This document shows positions 49,470 to 58,593 of a DNA stretch of 64,000 nt, piece by piece. The notes below the pieces were generated by a model, which worked only from the letters and a program-made list of their open reading frames with translations, was not told where the DNA came from and did not search any database. Each line of letters begins with the position of its first letter. Within the stretch, counting starts at the first letter, position 1. A program made the position numbers and the translations under genes. Source of the DNA: Pollutimonas subterranea (GTDB lineage Bacteria > Pseudomonadota > Gammaproteobacteria > Burkholderiales > Burkholderiaceae_B); the NCBI RefSeq assembly GCF_002849655.1, contig NZ_PDNW01000017.1, positions 24,446-88,445 of the forward strand, read 5' to 3'.

Positions 49470-52400
49470 TACGTACAGGCTCTATGCGTGCTGGCAGCCC
49501 TTGTCGAACTACCGAGCCTGACACCCAGTCGATCCAGACATTTGAGTGCGCACCACGGCTGGGGTCGGCGAAGCCAAGCTCATTCAGGTTTACACCAGCC
49601 GAAAGTTGTTGGTTGTGCGGTGTTGCTTTGCCGTCGATGGTGTGCGAGGCTGCACCCAGTTCGGTATGACCGTAACCGTGCTCAATGGCAATGGCACCCG
49701 GCATAATGCCTTCGCGCACCAGGGCCACCCCCGTAATCTTGCCGCCTGGGGTGATAATATTGATTGGATCACCGTTGCTGATTTCCAGTCGCATCGCGTC
49801 GGTTCGGTTGATTGATACCGGGTTGTGCGGATGCAGTTGCCGTAGACGGTCCACGCCAATAGACATCGAACTCATCAAGTTCGACTTGTACGATGTTATT
49901 AGCATCGGCCACTCCTGCTCATTAAATTTTTCACGCATAGGTGTGCCGTCGCCTAGGCGAGTCGGGTAATAAGTGGGGCAGCCGCTGTAGTGTTCACCTG
50001 TCATAGAATGGCGCATACGGGCGATCTGTTCACTCCAGATATTCAACGTGTTCGTGTGCGTTTTGCGTATTTGGTCACCATTCCACGCGCTTGTCAGATC
50101 ATCAAACCGTCCGCCACGTGTCATTAGCATGGCGACACGCCGCCATTCTTCAGGCTTTAAGCGTTCTTGCAACAGGCCGGCGTAGCGGTTCACACCCGTG
50201 AGCAGCATATCGTCGTCGCTAGCCTCGCCAACCTTGCGGCCTGTGGCATATGCCATATTGGCCAGTCCACGTAGATAAAAGTCTTCGGCGTTCATCAGGT
50301 CGTGAGCATTGCCATCGCTGTCCTTAATGACGCCTTTGCCAAAGCCAGGCATTTCCAGGCGCAGTGCGGCCTCGATGAGAAAGGTCTCCAGGCATATCAC
50401 GTCACCCTTGGCTGTTTGAGCGACAGCAGGTTTTATCGTGGGCCATCTTACTGTCGATGAACGTGCGATAACGTCGGCCCAAGGCGCACCGATGCCCCAG
50501 CTTTCATAGGTGATGGTGTCGGGCACGATATAGTCTGCCCAGGCGCTGGTTTCATTGATGAACGCATTGACTGAGATGTGCAAGGGCAAGACTTTGGGGT
50601 CTTTCAGCTTATCGAGCAGTGCGTTTTTGAAGCCACACATTGCATAGACCGGATTGCTCATATGATTGAGCCAGATTTTGATCGGATAAGGATAGCCCAG
50701 CAGGCCCGATGCCAGCATTTCACTACTTAATGCGCCCACAGCGGGGTACCAGGGCGCTGCGGCAGGGTAGGGGGTGCCGTGCTGCTCCAGTTTGCGCTTG
50801 TATTCGCTGGTTTTTTCGTAGGGAAAACGGCTGCGCGACAGTGGTACACCCGTCGGCTTGGCACGCCCGGGAAACTGTGCAAAATTGTAGCGTGGTCCGG
50901 GTCCGAAGGGCCCAAAAGGCCCGGCATCCAGAACCAGCCCGCCTTTAACGTTCAGGTTCCCAACCAGCGTATTGAGCATGTAAATGGCATAGGCCGTGTA
51001 GAAGCCTGCACCGTTCATTGTGCCGCCGTGCATGTCGGTGACAGCCTGCTTGCCGTAACTGGTGAATTCGTGAGCAAGGTCTTCAATGACCTGCACGGGG
51101 ATGCCACAGATATCAGCGTAATCAGAACGACTCATGCGTGCGGCTTCTTCACGCAGTTTCACAAAGCTGCTGCTGACCTGTACGACAGTGCCATCAGCCA
51201 AGGTTAACGCGTGTGGCTCGACCAGTAGTTGGGCAGGGCTTGCCACCGTGTGCGGTGACAGGCTGCCGTCGGCTAACTGCACAACATAGACGTCCTCGGG
51301 TTGTTCTGAGCCTTCCGTGGCTTCGGGCAGTGCCCACCCCAGGTCGGCGCCGCGCACGAAAGTGCCGAATCGTGGGTGATCTTCCTGTGTTATCAGAAGG
51401 TGTGTGGCATTAGTCCAGGCGGCTTCTTCAGCGGCCTTGGCCGCAGCGGCACCGGGTTGCGACAACATCGTAGCGTCGTAGCGATTGTGCTCGATAATCC
51501 AGTCAATCATGGCCATGCACAAGGCCAGATCTGAACCGGGTTTTACGCCTATCCATCGGTTGCCGGACCCCGAAGCCAAACTGGATGAGGTCGGCAAAAT
51601 CGGTGAAACCACGACGTAACGAAATGGCTGGTCTTTGCGTGAGCGGGCTGTGGCCAGTTCGCGTCCTTGGCGTTGAAACGGGTTGCCCGACTGGGCTGGT
51701 GCGGCGCCGATAAATAATCCGAATCGTGCGCTAGTCCAGTGGGGTTTGCCGTGGGGCATACCGGGCAAATCGCCCAATGCGGCGGCCGCGCCAATGCGGC
51801 GGCTCTGGCCACAGTAGGAACCGTGATTGCTGCGGTTGACGGTACCGAACGATTGTTGTGCAAACCGGTTAACCAAAGCAGAGCGCCCTTCATTCGCCGA
51901 ATCGTTTACGACGAGCTGGTTAGATACGGGGCCATACTCTGGATTCTCGGGATCAATCAAGGTTTTCTGATCGAACACTGCACGAAGGCCGTCGACGTGG
52001 CCTTCGCCGAACAGATCGCCGCCCTCACAGACTTCTTCGAGCATCTGCTCAAAGGCAATGGTTTCCCACTTTCCTGAACCCCTGGGTCCGACACGTTTAA
52101 GCGGAGCCAGTACACGGTAGGGACTGTCGACCTGCGCCATCATGGACGAGCCGCGCGCGCAACTGGTTGCGCGTCCCTCTAGGCCATTGTCGCCACCGAG
52201 CATGGCGTATACCTGGCGTACCGGCATGTCCATGGGGGCGGGGTTAGTCGTTGCAAGTGGGTGGTAGGGGTTGCCTGCGATGCGAAGTATGCGATTGTTT
52301 TCCGTATCGACACGCACCCGGACACCACACTGTGTCCAGCAGCCCAGACAGCTTGACGGGCTGACAATCTGACCGTTGTTCGTCGACAGATTCCCGCTGG

Positions 52401-52635
52401 CATCGATCATAAATTCCGGCTTAAGCGAGTTGCCACGCAGGGCGTCACCGACCGGCTCGCCGGCGGTGCCACTGGCCAGACCTTTGACGGCTTTATGCAG
52501 GGTGTCGCCATAGCCTGCGACAAAGGTCGCCATTCCGCCTGCAGCAATACCGCCACGTGCCAGCAATTTGCGTCGGTCTAAGCTGGTTGGGGTGTCATCG
52601 TTTTGCGCGTGATCATTAGGGTGCTTTTTACTCAT
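49465..52635 (-). CDS. ttrA: Tetrathionate reductase molybdenum subunit TtrA
   Basis: A 1056-residue molybdopterin oxidoreductase with a twin-arginine leader (DRRKLLARGGIAAGG, residues 20-35). A [4Fe-4S] motif follows (CLGCWTQCGVRV, later SCARGS), then the large Mo-bis-MGD domains. Length and the Cys motif match TtrA rather than thiosulfate or arsenate reductases. The periplasmic enzyme reduces tetrathionate to thiosulfate using quinol electrons from TtrC through TtrB. ATG 52635 has GAGG upstream; the frame is open to 52776 inside the gap and ttrC. Confidence 0.9.
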   Translation of the reverse strand: MSKKHPNDHAQNDDTPTSLDRRKLLARGGIAAGGMATFVAGYGDTLHKAVKGLASGTAGEPVGDALRGNSLKPEFMIDASGNLSTNNGQIVSPSSCLGCWTQCGVRVRVDTENNRILRIAGNPYHPLATTNPAPMDMPVRQVYAMLGGDNGLEGRATSCARGSSMMAQVDSPYRVLAPLKRVGPRGSGKWETIAFEQMLEEVCEGGDLFGEGHVDGLRAVFDQKTLIDPENPEYGPVSNQLVVNDSANEGRSALVNRFAQQSFGTVNRSNHGSYCGQSRRIGAAAALGDLPGMPHGKPHWTSARFGLFIGAAPAQSGNPFQRQGRELATARSRKDQPFRYVVVSPILPTSSSLASGSGNRWIGVKPGSDLALCMAMIDWIIEHNRYDATMLSQPGAAAAKAAEEAAWTNATHLLITQEDHPRFGTFVRGADLGWALPEATEGSEQPEDVYVVQLADGSLSPHTVASPAQLLVEPHALTLADGTVVQVSSSFVKLREEAARMSRSDYADICGIPVQVIEDLAHEFTSYGKQAVTDMHGGTMNGAGFYTAYAIYMLNTLVGNLNVKGGLVLDAGPFGPFGPGPRYNFAQFPGRAKPTGVPLSRSRFPYEKTSEYKRKLEQHGTPYPAAAPWYPAVGALSSEMLASGLLGYPYPIKIWLNHMSNPVYAMCGFKNALLDKLKDPKVLPLHISVNAFINETSAWADYIVPDTITYESWGIGAPWADVIARSSTVRWPTIKPAVAQTAKGDVICLETFLIEAALRLEMPGFGKGVIKDSDGNAHDLMNAEDFYLRGLANMAYATGRKVGEASDDDMLLTGVNRYAGLLQERLKPEEWRRVAMLMTRGGRFDDLTSAWNGDQIRKTHTNTLNIWSEQIARMRHSMTGEHYSGCPTYYPTRLGDGTPMREKFNEQEWPMLITSYKSNLMSSMSIGVDRLRQLHPHNPVSINRTDAMRLEISNGDPINIITPGGKITGVALVREGIMPGAIAIEHGYGHTELGAASHTIDGKATPHNQQLSAGVNLNELGFADPSRGAHSNVWIDWVSGSVVRQGLPARIEPVRT

Positions 52636-52694
52636 GATAAGTGCCTCTGATTCGATTCGATTCGTTGCGGTGCGTCGTTTTAGTGCGCTACGTT

Positions 52695-53735
52695 TTACAC
52701 AAGGGGACGGGCGTTTTGGATGTGCTGGCGCAGATCGCCGATCAGCCACGTAACAATTGCGATCAGCGAAATGCATAAGCCCAGAACTCCAAGCATGCCG
52801 AGCAGGCCATCGCTGCCCAACGGCATCTCATACAAATACAGACCCGCTCCATACTTAGGGACTTCCTGTGCTTCCATGAAGATGACCCATCGAAACACCC
52901 ATCCCGAGGCCAGCAGCAGGGCTGCGGTCACAAGCGAATACACGGGACCTGTCAAGCGTTGTGGCGAGCATGACATCAGCATAATGACTGCTAATCCTGT
53001 AGCGATCGAGCCCAAGAAGCTCATGCGCCATGCTGGAAATTCGGTAAAGAGGCGTTGTGCCTGGATGAATGAAGCATCTTGTCCAGTCATGCCCGTTACC
53101 AACCATGCCAAGGCGGTAATGATTGACCCAGCAATTCCGATCCACACCAGCCGGCGCACCAGGATGGCGGGTAAGAGGGTAGTGCCGCCCGGCAGCCAGC
53201 GGGCCACCAGCAGTATTGCTCCCAGTGCAGCGAGCCAAGCGGTCAGGGCGAAGTTTACGGGCAGAAACGGTGTGCTCCACAGCGGACGTGATTTCAGCAC
53301 CATGACTTCAGAGCCGCTGTATACCAGCACTGTGAGTGCCGAGGTGATCAACAGGATCCCGAGCACACGTAGCAGACCGCGATGGTTGAACCACCAAGCG
53401 ACGCAGAAGGCCAAAGCCAGGGTTACGAACGCCGGAAGGAGCACGGCACCCAGCGACATCCATGACCACGGTGTGAAGTGCACGAAAAAATGCCAGAAAC
53501 GACCCGGTTGATGTAGGTCGGCTAACAAGGACACCGGTGCAGCGATGGCCGAAACGGCGAGCACAACCACCGCTGCAGGCAGTAGCCGGTCGCCTGCCGA
53601 GCCGGGTGCGCTGAAGGCGCAGCCAGCTGCAATCAGCGCAGAGCATGTTGCGATACCCACTAAAAAGAAATACTGCACTGCCCAAGGCAGCCACGCGACT
53701 TCATAATGGGGGGTAAGCAGTTCGATGATTTCCAT
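52695..53735 (-). CDS. ttrC: Tetrathionate reductase membrane subunit TtrC (NrfD family)
   Basis: A 346-residue membrane protein with about nine helices of the NrfD/PsrC type (VAWLPWAVQYFFLVGIATCSAL near residue 13 read as two pieces; GRFWHFFVHFTPWSWMSLGA near 78). It anchors TtrA/TtrB to the inner membrane and oxidises quinol. It starts nine bases after ttrB and ends 59 bases before ttrA. Confidence 0.9.
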   Translation of the reverse strand: MEIIELLTPHYEVAWLPWAVQYFFLVGIATCSALIAAGCAFSAPGSAGDRLLPAAVVVLAVSAIAAPVSLLADLHQPGRFWHFFVHFTPWSWMSLGAVLLPAFVTLALAFCVAWWFNHRGLLRVLGILLITSALTVLVYSGSEVMVLKSRPLWSTPFLPVNFALTAWLAALGAILLVARWLPGGTTLLPAILVRRLVWIGIAGSIITALAWLVTGMTGQDASFIQAQRLFTEFPAWRMSFLGSIATGLAVIMLMSCSPQRLTGPVYSLVTAALLLASGWVFRWVIFMEAQEVPKYGAGLYLYEMPLGSDGLLGMLGVLGLCISLIAIVTWLIGDLRQHIQNARPLV

Positions 53736-53744
53736 GGTGTATTC

Positions 53745-54521
53745 CTATAGGTCCATCAGGCGCAGACTGGCCTGGCCGTCGATGTCATTTACGAACTCAT
53801 CAGGCAGGCCTATATAGAAGACGTGCGGATTAGTGTTCTGATCCGGTTTCAACACTTTGATGTCACCGTGACTCTCGGCCATCTGGCGCGATATTTCGCT
53901 GTCGGGGTCGTTCAGATCGCCAATTACCCGGGCTCCGCCAACACAACTCTCCACACATGCCGGCAATAGACCCACTTCCAGCCGGTGTTCACAGAAAGTG
54001 CATTTGTCGGCCGTTTGAGTTTCATGATTGATGAAACGTGCGTCATAGGGACAGGCCTGTACGCAGTAGCCGCAACCTACACAGCGGTCACTGTCGACTA
54101 GTACAATCCCGTCCTCGCGCTGAAATGTGGCCTGGACCGGGCACACCGGGACACAGGGTGGCGTGTCGCAATGGTTGCACAGTCGCGGCAGGCTCAGCAT
54201 GGCTGCGTTCTGCTCCTCCGGAAGGTTGACCTCGTACTGAAGTACGGTCGTGCGAAATTGACCGATGGGTGCCTGGTTTTCCAGCAAGCAGCTTACGGTA
54301 CAGGCTTGGCAGCCAATGCACTTACGTAGGTCTACTAGCATGCCATAGCGTTTGCCCGGCTGACCGGGACGGCGCACGGGCTGGTCGCCGATAGCAGCTT
54401 TGGCAGGCATAATAGGGATGACGGTTGCGGCGGCGCCCAGGCCAAGGATTTCTTTTAGAAAGCCCCTTCGTGCGGCCGGTTTGGGCAAATCCGAAAGCGG
54501 TTTTGTGCTGTTGTTTTCCAC
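53745..54521 (-). CDS. ttrB: Tetrathionate reductase iron-sulfur subunit TtrB
   Basis: A 258-residue ferredoxin subunit. It has a twin-arginine leader (ARRGFLKEILGLGAAAT) and four cysteine clusters: CIGCQACTVSC, CNHCDTPPCVPVCP, CVGCGYCVQACPYD and CTFCEHR...CVESC. It carries electrons from TtrC to TtrA. The GTG at 54521 is preferred because AAGGAG lies five bases before it; an ATG at 54539 is also in frame but poorly placed. Confidence 0.9.
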   Translation of the reverse strand: MENNSTKPLSDLPKPAARRGFLKEILGLGAAATVIPIMPAKAAIGDQPVRRPGQPGKRYGMLVDLRKCIGCQACTVSCLLENQAPIGQFRTTVLQYEVNLPEEQNAAMLSLPRLCNHCDTPPCVPVCPVQATFQREDGIVLVDSDRCVGCGYCVQACPYDARFINHETQTADKCTFCEHRLEVGLLPACVESCVGGARVIGDLNDPDSEISRQMAESHGDIKVLKPDQNTNPHVFYIGLPDEFVNDIDGQASLRLMDL

Positions 54522-54601
54522 GTGGGCTCCTTGGAACATGAGGTGCCTTCACGATATCAACCATGCCGTCACGCAACCATTCTTGTCTTCTCGTAGTGGC
54601 C

Positions 54602-54617
54602 TAGGTACTTGTACCTA
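54602..54617. promoter_or_regulatory. Palindrome upstream of ttrB, candidate TtrR site
   Basis: TAGGTAC-TT-GTACCTA is perfect, with seven-base arms, 80 bases before the ttrB start and between ttrR and ttrB. Its place suits binding of the response regulator TtrR. No FNR-type TTGAT-N4-ATCAA site was seen in this gap. Confidence 0.5.
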
Positions 54618-54652
54618 TTTCGAGCGACTAATTTGGTTATTGTTGCGTTTTG

Positions 54653-55330
54653 TCAAATGTATTTAGGTGGCCGGGTACTGGAGGCGGTGTCACCTTCCAG
54701 CGCGTCAGGGTCGGCGCGCAGCACGAGGCGCGTCAAACCGGGTGCATTGCTAGCGCCGGTTTTTTCCATAACATGCAGGCGGTGAATGTGCACGGTTTTC
54801 TCGCTGATGTCCAGTTTTTTTGCGATCTGCTTATTGGGCAAACCTAACGCAACCAGCTCGGCAACCTCGCTTTCACGTGGTGATAGGCGATCGAGAATGA
54901 TCCGAGCCTCTAACTTTGTCTGAGCATGCGTGCGCAGGTTATGTGTACGTGTGACTGCCGCCGACACTGCATCTAAAAATGTCTGATCGTGGAATGGCTT
55001 TTCAAGAAAATCACAGCCTCCTGCCTTCATGGCTTGTACCGCCATTTGCACATCGCCATGGCCGGTGATGAAAACAATAGATACCGGCCAGCCTTGCGCC
55101 ATCAGCTGCTGCTGGAGTGCCAGACCACTCATCATGGGCATGCGTATATCAAGCACCAGGCAGCCCATGTCTTCGGGAGGGGCGGCATGTTCGTTAAGAA
55201 AGGAGACGGCGCTGTCGTAAGCAACAACTTGCCATCCTGACGAATCGAGCAAGAAAACAAGGGAACCTCGAAATGAGGCGTCGTCATCAATGACGTAGAT
55301 CGTATTGGCTGATTGACTTTTTTGTTCCAT
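54653..55330 (-). CDS. ttrR: Response regulator TtrR
   Basis: A 225-residue FixJ/NarL-type regulator. The receiver has IYVIDDDASFR and the phospho-acceptor in MGCLVLDIRMPMMSGL near residue 60, with K in FLEKPFHD. The LuxR-type helix-turn-helix is LSPRESEVAELVALGLPNKQIAKKLDISEKTVHIHR, about 148-185. It should activate ttrBCA on phosphorylation by TtrS. A GGGAG site lies five bases before the ATG. It follows ttrS by 61 bases. Confidence 0.9.
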   Translation of the reverse strand: MEQKSQSANTIYVIDDDASFRGSLVFLLDSSGWQVVAYDSAVSFLNEHAAPPEDMGCLVLDIRMPMMSGLALQQQLMAQGWPVSIVFITGHGDVQMAVQAMKAGGCDFLEKPFHDQTFLDAVSAAVTRTHNLRTHAQTKLEARIILDRLSPRESEVAELVALGLPNKQIAKKLDISEKTVHIHRLHVMEKTGASNAPGLTRLVLRADPDALEGDTASSTRPPKYI

Positions 55331-55391
55331 GAGTACTCCCGATCTGGCATAACCTGGCGCATCTATACTGCCGAACCGCGATATTGATGCT

Positions 55392-57311
55392 TTAGCTTGG
55401 CTTTATTATGTGTTCAGAGGTGTTTGTGTCTTGCACTAAGATGGGCAGAGACAACGAGAGTATCATTCCCTTGCCATCGCAGGGCGTGCTTGCCGTAATA
55501 GTTCCACCATGTGCTTCGATGATGCTATAGCTGATCGACAGACCCAGTCCCAGGCCGTCGGGCTTTTCAGTATAAAAGGGTTCAAACAGCTGTGCCTGCT
55601 GGGCGTTACTTAAGCCAGATCCGTAATCACGCACATGTATGAATATGTCTGTGCCCTGCTGTGCGAGGGTGATATCAATGTGTCGCTTATCGGGTTCTAT
55701 CCCGCGCATGGCATCCATGCTGTTTTTCATCAAATTTAGCAGGACCTGCTGTATTTGCGATTTATCGATTTTTACCTTGATGTCTTGCGACAATTGATCA
55801 TCGATATTTATCTGCGGCGTTTCCGACAACATTCCGCAAAATAGCGAAACAGCACAGGACACCACGTCGATAGGCCTGCAATCCTGGCGGATGCTGACAC
55901 GCTTGCGTGCAAATGCCCGTATGCGTGAAAGTACGTTGGCGGCATGCTGGGCTTGCTGAGCAATTTCGGTTGCGGCCAGACGAACGGCATCATCATCCAA
56001 CCGGCCGCTGTCCAGCCGGCGTAGCAGGCTTCGACCATAATTAGCCATGCTTGCCAGCGGCTGGCTTAATTCATGCGCAAGCGTTGTTGACAGCTCGCCA
56101 AGAATCGACAAGCGTGCCAGGTGATCAACAGACTCCTGGCTGGCCCGCATACGGGCTTCGATTTGCTTTCGTTCTTCCAATGTCTCGCGTAGTGCGCGCG
56201 TTCGTGCATGCACCAACTTTTCAACCCGAAACGTGTACAGCAGCCACAGCAGCACCAGGACGCCCAGCAGGGCCAACACCGGCCAGTGGCGGCGGGCCAG
56301 CGCGGCAACTCCTTGTTCCTTCAAGTATGCGTATGGTCCGATCTGCAGTTCGCGAAACAGATCGTGCACAGACTGGTAATCTGCGGGTACGGTGAACCTA
56401 AGACCGCCTGTTGTTGCGGGCATCTGCAGCAGTGTGATGGCAACGTCGCGTGCCAGTTCGGGCGGTGTGTGGGGCAGGGTGGCGAGCGGCCAGTCGGGGT
56501 ACAGCCGTGTGGAAACGGCACATCCGAATCCGGTATCCGGTTGCGGTGACAATACTTTATAACGGTCGCGCCAGTCGGGTATGTCTTCGAGTACGCAGGC
56601 ACGTAGAATACCGGCATCGGCGCGTCCGTCAGCGACGGCGTCAAGCACGCGGCTCATGGGGAAATCGACGAAACTTTTTGCTTCCAGATCGGACTCCGGG
56701 TCAATGCCCAATGCCGCCAGTTCGCGCCAGACAGTCTGATAACCGCCAAACCCGTCGTGAGCTGTGGCGACCAGAGTGTGCCCCGGCAGGTCCTCAAGGT
56801 TAATCAGGTCTTCGCGGTCCGCGCGTGCGATGACGGCAGAACCCAGACTCAAGCCATTTATCGAGTTGCGACCCTGCTCGACGGTAACGATACGGCTGGC
56901 GCCGACGCTTAATTCCAGTGTGACGTAGTGCCCAGGGTTGGTGAGGACAAAATTAATAGAGCTCCCTACGGCCGCATCGGCAATCTCGTTCAGATCAAGA
57001 TAGACGAACTCGACCTGATAGGCGGGAAGGGCCGTTTGCAGAAACTGCTGCACGGGCGACCATTCTTGTGCAGCGTGCGCTGTTCCCATGTACGCCAATA
57101 CGCCGACGCGCACGACTGAAGCGGGCGCATTAATGGAGGGTGTCGCATCGCTCGCCGGGGAAGCTTGGATCGGTTGCCCATGCGCAGTGAGGGGCTCGTG
57201 GGCCGGGTCTGTATTTACCGCCTGGACAGTTGATAGTTGGGTTGCCGTCAGGGACAGTATCAGAAGCGATAAAAGTCGGGATAGACGGCCAGGACGTGTC
57301 GCCTTAGCCAT
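55392..57311 (-). CDS. ttrS: Tetrathionate sensor kinase TtrS
   Basis: A 639-residue histidine kinase. After an N-terminal signal/membrane segment comes a PhnD-like periplasmic-binding domain (VVRVGVLAYMGTAHAAQEW near 65; SSINFVLTNPGHYVTLE near 115) that senses tetrathionate. A second helix is at about 345-365 (LALLGVLVLLWLLYTF). HisKA has HELSQPLASMANYG near 415; HATPase has NLMKNSMDAM and GLGLGLSISYSI. No PAS domain is seen. It is first in the ttrSRBCA series. Confidence 0.9.
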   Translation of the reverse strand: MAKATRPGRLSRLLSLLILSLTATQLSTVQAVNTDPAHEPLTAHGQPIQASPASDATPSINAPASVVRVGVLAYMGTAHAAQEWSPVQQFLQTALPAYQVEFVYLDLNEIADAAVGSSINFVLTNPGHYVTLELSVGASRIVTVEQGRNSINGLSLGSAVIARADREDLINLEDLPGHTLVATAHDGFGGYQTVWRELAALGIDPESDLEAKSFVDFPMSRVLDAVADGRADAGILRACVLEDIPDWRDRYKVLSPQPDTGFGCAVSTRLYPDWPLATLPHTPPELARDVAITLLQMPATTGGLRFTVPADYQSVHDLFRELQIGPYAYLKEQGVAALARRHWPVLALLGVLVLLWLLYTFRVEKLVHARTRALRETLEERKQIEARMRASQESVDHLARLSILGELSTTLAHELSQPLASMANYGRSLLRRLDSGRLDDDAVRLAATEIAQQAQHAANVLSRIRAFARKRVSIRQDCRPIDVVSCAVSLFCGMLSETPQINIDDQLSQDIKVKIDKSQIQQVLLNLMKNSMDAMRGIEPDKRHIDITLAQQGTDIFIHVRDYGSGLSNAQQAQLFEPFYTEKPDGLGLGLSISYSIIEAHGGTITASTPCDGKGMILSLSLPILVQDTNTSEHIIKPS

Positions 57312-57696
57312 ATGGATAATTTTGAGTATGAGGAGCGTCTTATTAGATGCTGGGTGGCGTTATTCGCCTCTGTTACGACATCATAACGCTAGTACTTTCC
57401 AACCGGGCACGTTCTATCCCGTTAGCTACTGCTTGCCATTCATGCTTTATAGCGTGAAGGTTTCGTCTGCAGATGCCAGCTTGGGCAACGTGACGTCGGG
57501 GGCTGGGCTATTAATCAGGGGCGAAGGGACATCGCTGAGTTTCAGTGTCAAGCCAACAGCCAGAAAACAGAAGAGGCGCTTCAATCCCAGACGGCGTGCT
57601 TTCGATGGTGCGTGCTGGCTGCTTTCCCAGTTGCGTCGATTCTACTTTATAGTCCTGGGCATAGCGCCGTGTGCGATACGCAAAAGGAACACTTCA
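57312..57696. other. Region upstream of ttrS without a confident gene
   Basis: It contains the presumed ttrS promoter region. On the minus strand an open stretch (about 57634-57466) could encode a short basic peptide with one hydrophobic segment (LFCFLAVGLTL), but it lacks a good start codon. Bases 57638-57700 are a partial, diverged copy of repeat R (ATTCTACTTTATAGTC...). Confidence 0.5.
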
Positions 57697-57929
57697 ATAT
57701 CAGCTGAATCGCACTTCCAGCTTCTTACCAAGAGCGGCTGCATTTCTGAAGCGTAGCAATTGACGGGGAATGCTTGCCAGTAACCAGCGCTTTTCCAGCC
57801 GCGCTACAGCCGGTGCTTTGGTACCCATGCGTTCGGCTACTTGGGCCTGCGTGAGCCTGGCTTCAGCCCGGGCCTTCAGGATAGTGTCCAGCATCGGCAT
57901 TTCCTCGCGCTCGATGCGCTCGTACTCAG
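57697..57929. repeat. Repeat A copy 2 (antitoxin region)
   Basis: A near-copy of 42089-42324 in the same orientation, 15.6 kb away. It has a two-base loss in GCATTTCTG (GCATATTTCTG in copy 1), a lost base near GCGCTTTTCC and several substitutions. Confidence 0.8.
57704..57924 (-). pseudogene. Broken XRE antitoxin
   Basis: The coding sequence matches the antitoxin at 42092 from EYERIEREEMPML onward but is frameshifted by small deletions (the remaining frame reads ...AVARLEKRWLLASIPRQLL). Its own start is missing because an internal deletion joins it directly to the toxin remnant. Confidence 0.75.
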
Positions 57930-58122
57930 TAAAACACTCGGGCGATCCCCTCTGCGCCTTTTAACCGTAACTCGAATAGGCCTTCACCAAAAGCTTTGGT
58001 ATGTTCGGACCGTTACTCACCATCCGTCGCGATAATGCTGCATAGCGTGCCTGCAGAGTCTTGGGCAGAGAAAGAATCTGAGCCTGCACCGGTTCACTGT
58101 AATAGTGGATGGAGTAGGTCAT
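57925..58122 (-). pseudogene. Remnant of a HigB/Gp49-type RelE toxin
   Basis: ATG 58122 begins MTYSIHYYSEPVQAQILSLP, typical of this toxin family, and runs for 53 codons. A frameshift follows, after which another frame continues with EGLFELRLKGAEGIARVFY, the catalytic-region motif. The sequence then jumps into the antitoxin. The toxin therefore lacks its C-terminal third and is frameshifted. Confidence 0.75.
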
Positions 58123-58219
58123 AGTGAAATGATAACAAATATGTTAATTAAGGACAAGAAAATATGGTAGGTTTCGGGTTCGATAGTCGTTTCTTTTTCT
58201 GTGCCGAATGGAGTTAATT

Positions 58220-58426
58220 CAGCACAAAACACCTCAGTTAGGTGCCAGGGAAGATGGGTCAGACGCCGTCTGATCAATCTTTGGATGGACCGGATAAATC
58301 TCCTCACAGCCTCAAGTTGGTGAATAATTCTACTTTATAGTCTCCGGTATAGCGCCATGCACAACACGTAAAAAGCACTATTCTGATACCACGATTCAGC
58401 GATTTGTCCCAAAAATCACATTTATG
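58220..58426. repeat. Repeat R copy 2
   Basis: 207 bases matching 49261-49469 in direct orientation. Together the copies bracket the ttr locus and the dead toxin-antitoxin pair (about 9 kb). Homology stops at the position corresponding to the ttrA stop codon in copy 1. Confidence 0.85.
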
Positions 58427-58464
58427 CCCAAAAACACGCAATCCGCTCAAAAACCTGGCAGCAT

Positions 58465-58520
58465 CAAGCAATTTCAAGCAACGCCAAGCGAACTTCTGGG
58501 ATGGTATTTTGGATGGTATT
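58465..58520. repeat. Short periodic repeats near the attachment site
   Basis: CAAGC[A/G]A occurs at 58465, 58475 and 58485 (exact 10-base period), then GGATGGTATT at 58499 and 58511. The site att2 follows at 58579. Helically phased repeats next to an att core are what integrase arm-type or accessory-factor sites look like. On the other side, CTATCGCTG occurs at 58612 and 58685. Confidence 0.5.
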
Positions 58521-58578
58521 GGCAGGAGGCGTTATAAATAAACTCAATTAAATCAATGCTGTAAATAAGCTATTGACC

Positions 58579-58593
58579 ATTGAGTGGGAATAA
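58579..58593 (+). other. Attachment site att2 (guaA-like core)
   Basis: ATTGAGTGGGAATAA matches 13 of 15 bases with the guaA end and again encodes I-E-W-E-stop. Flanks do not resemble guaA. It lies 301 bases before the integrase ATG, so it is the junction between the integrase-less unit on the left and the integrase-bearing unit on the right. The interval 58594-58893 shows no gene I trust. Confidence 0.75.

Noticed and set aside
55392..57311. The kinase as part of a phosphonate uptake system because of its PhnD-like domain
   Set aside because: The same protein has complete HisKA and HATPase motifs and adjoins ttrR and ttrBCA, matching TtrS.
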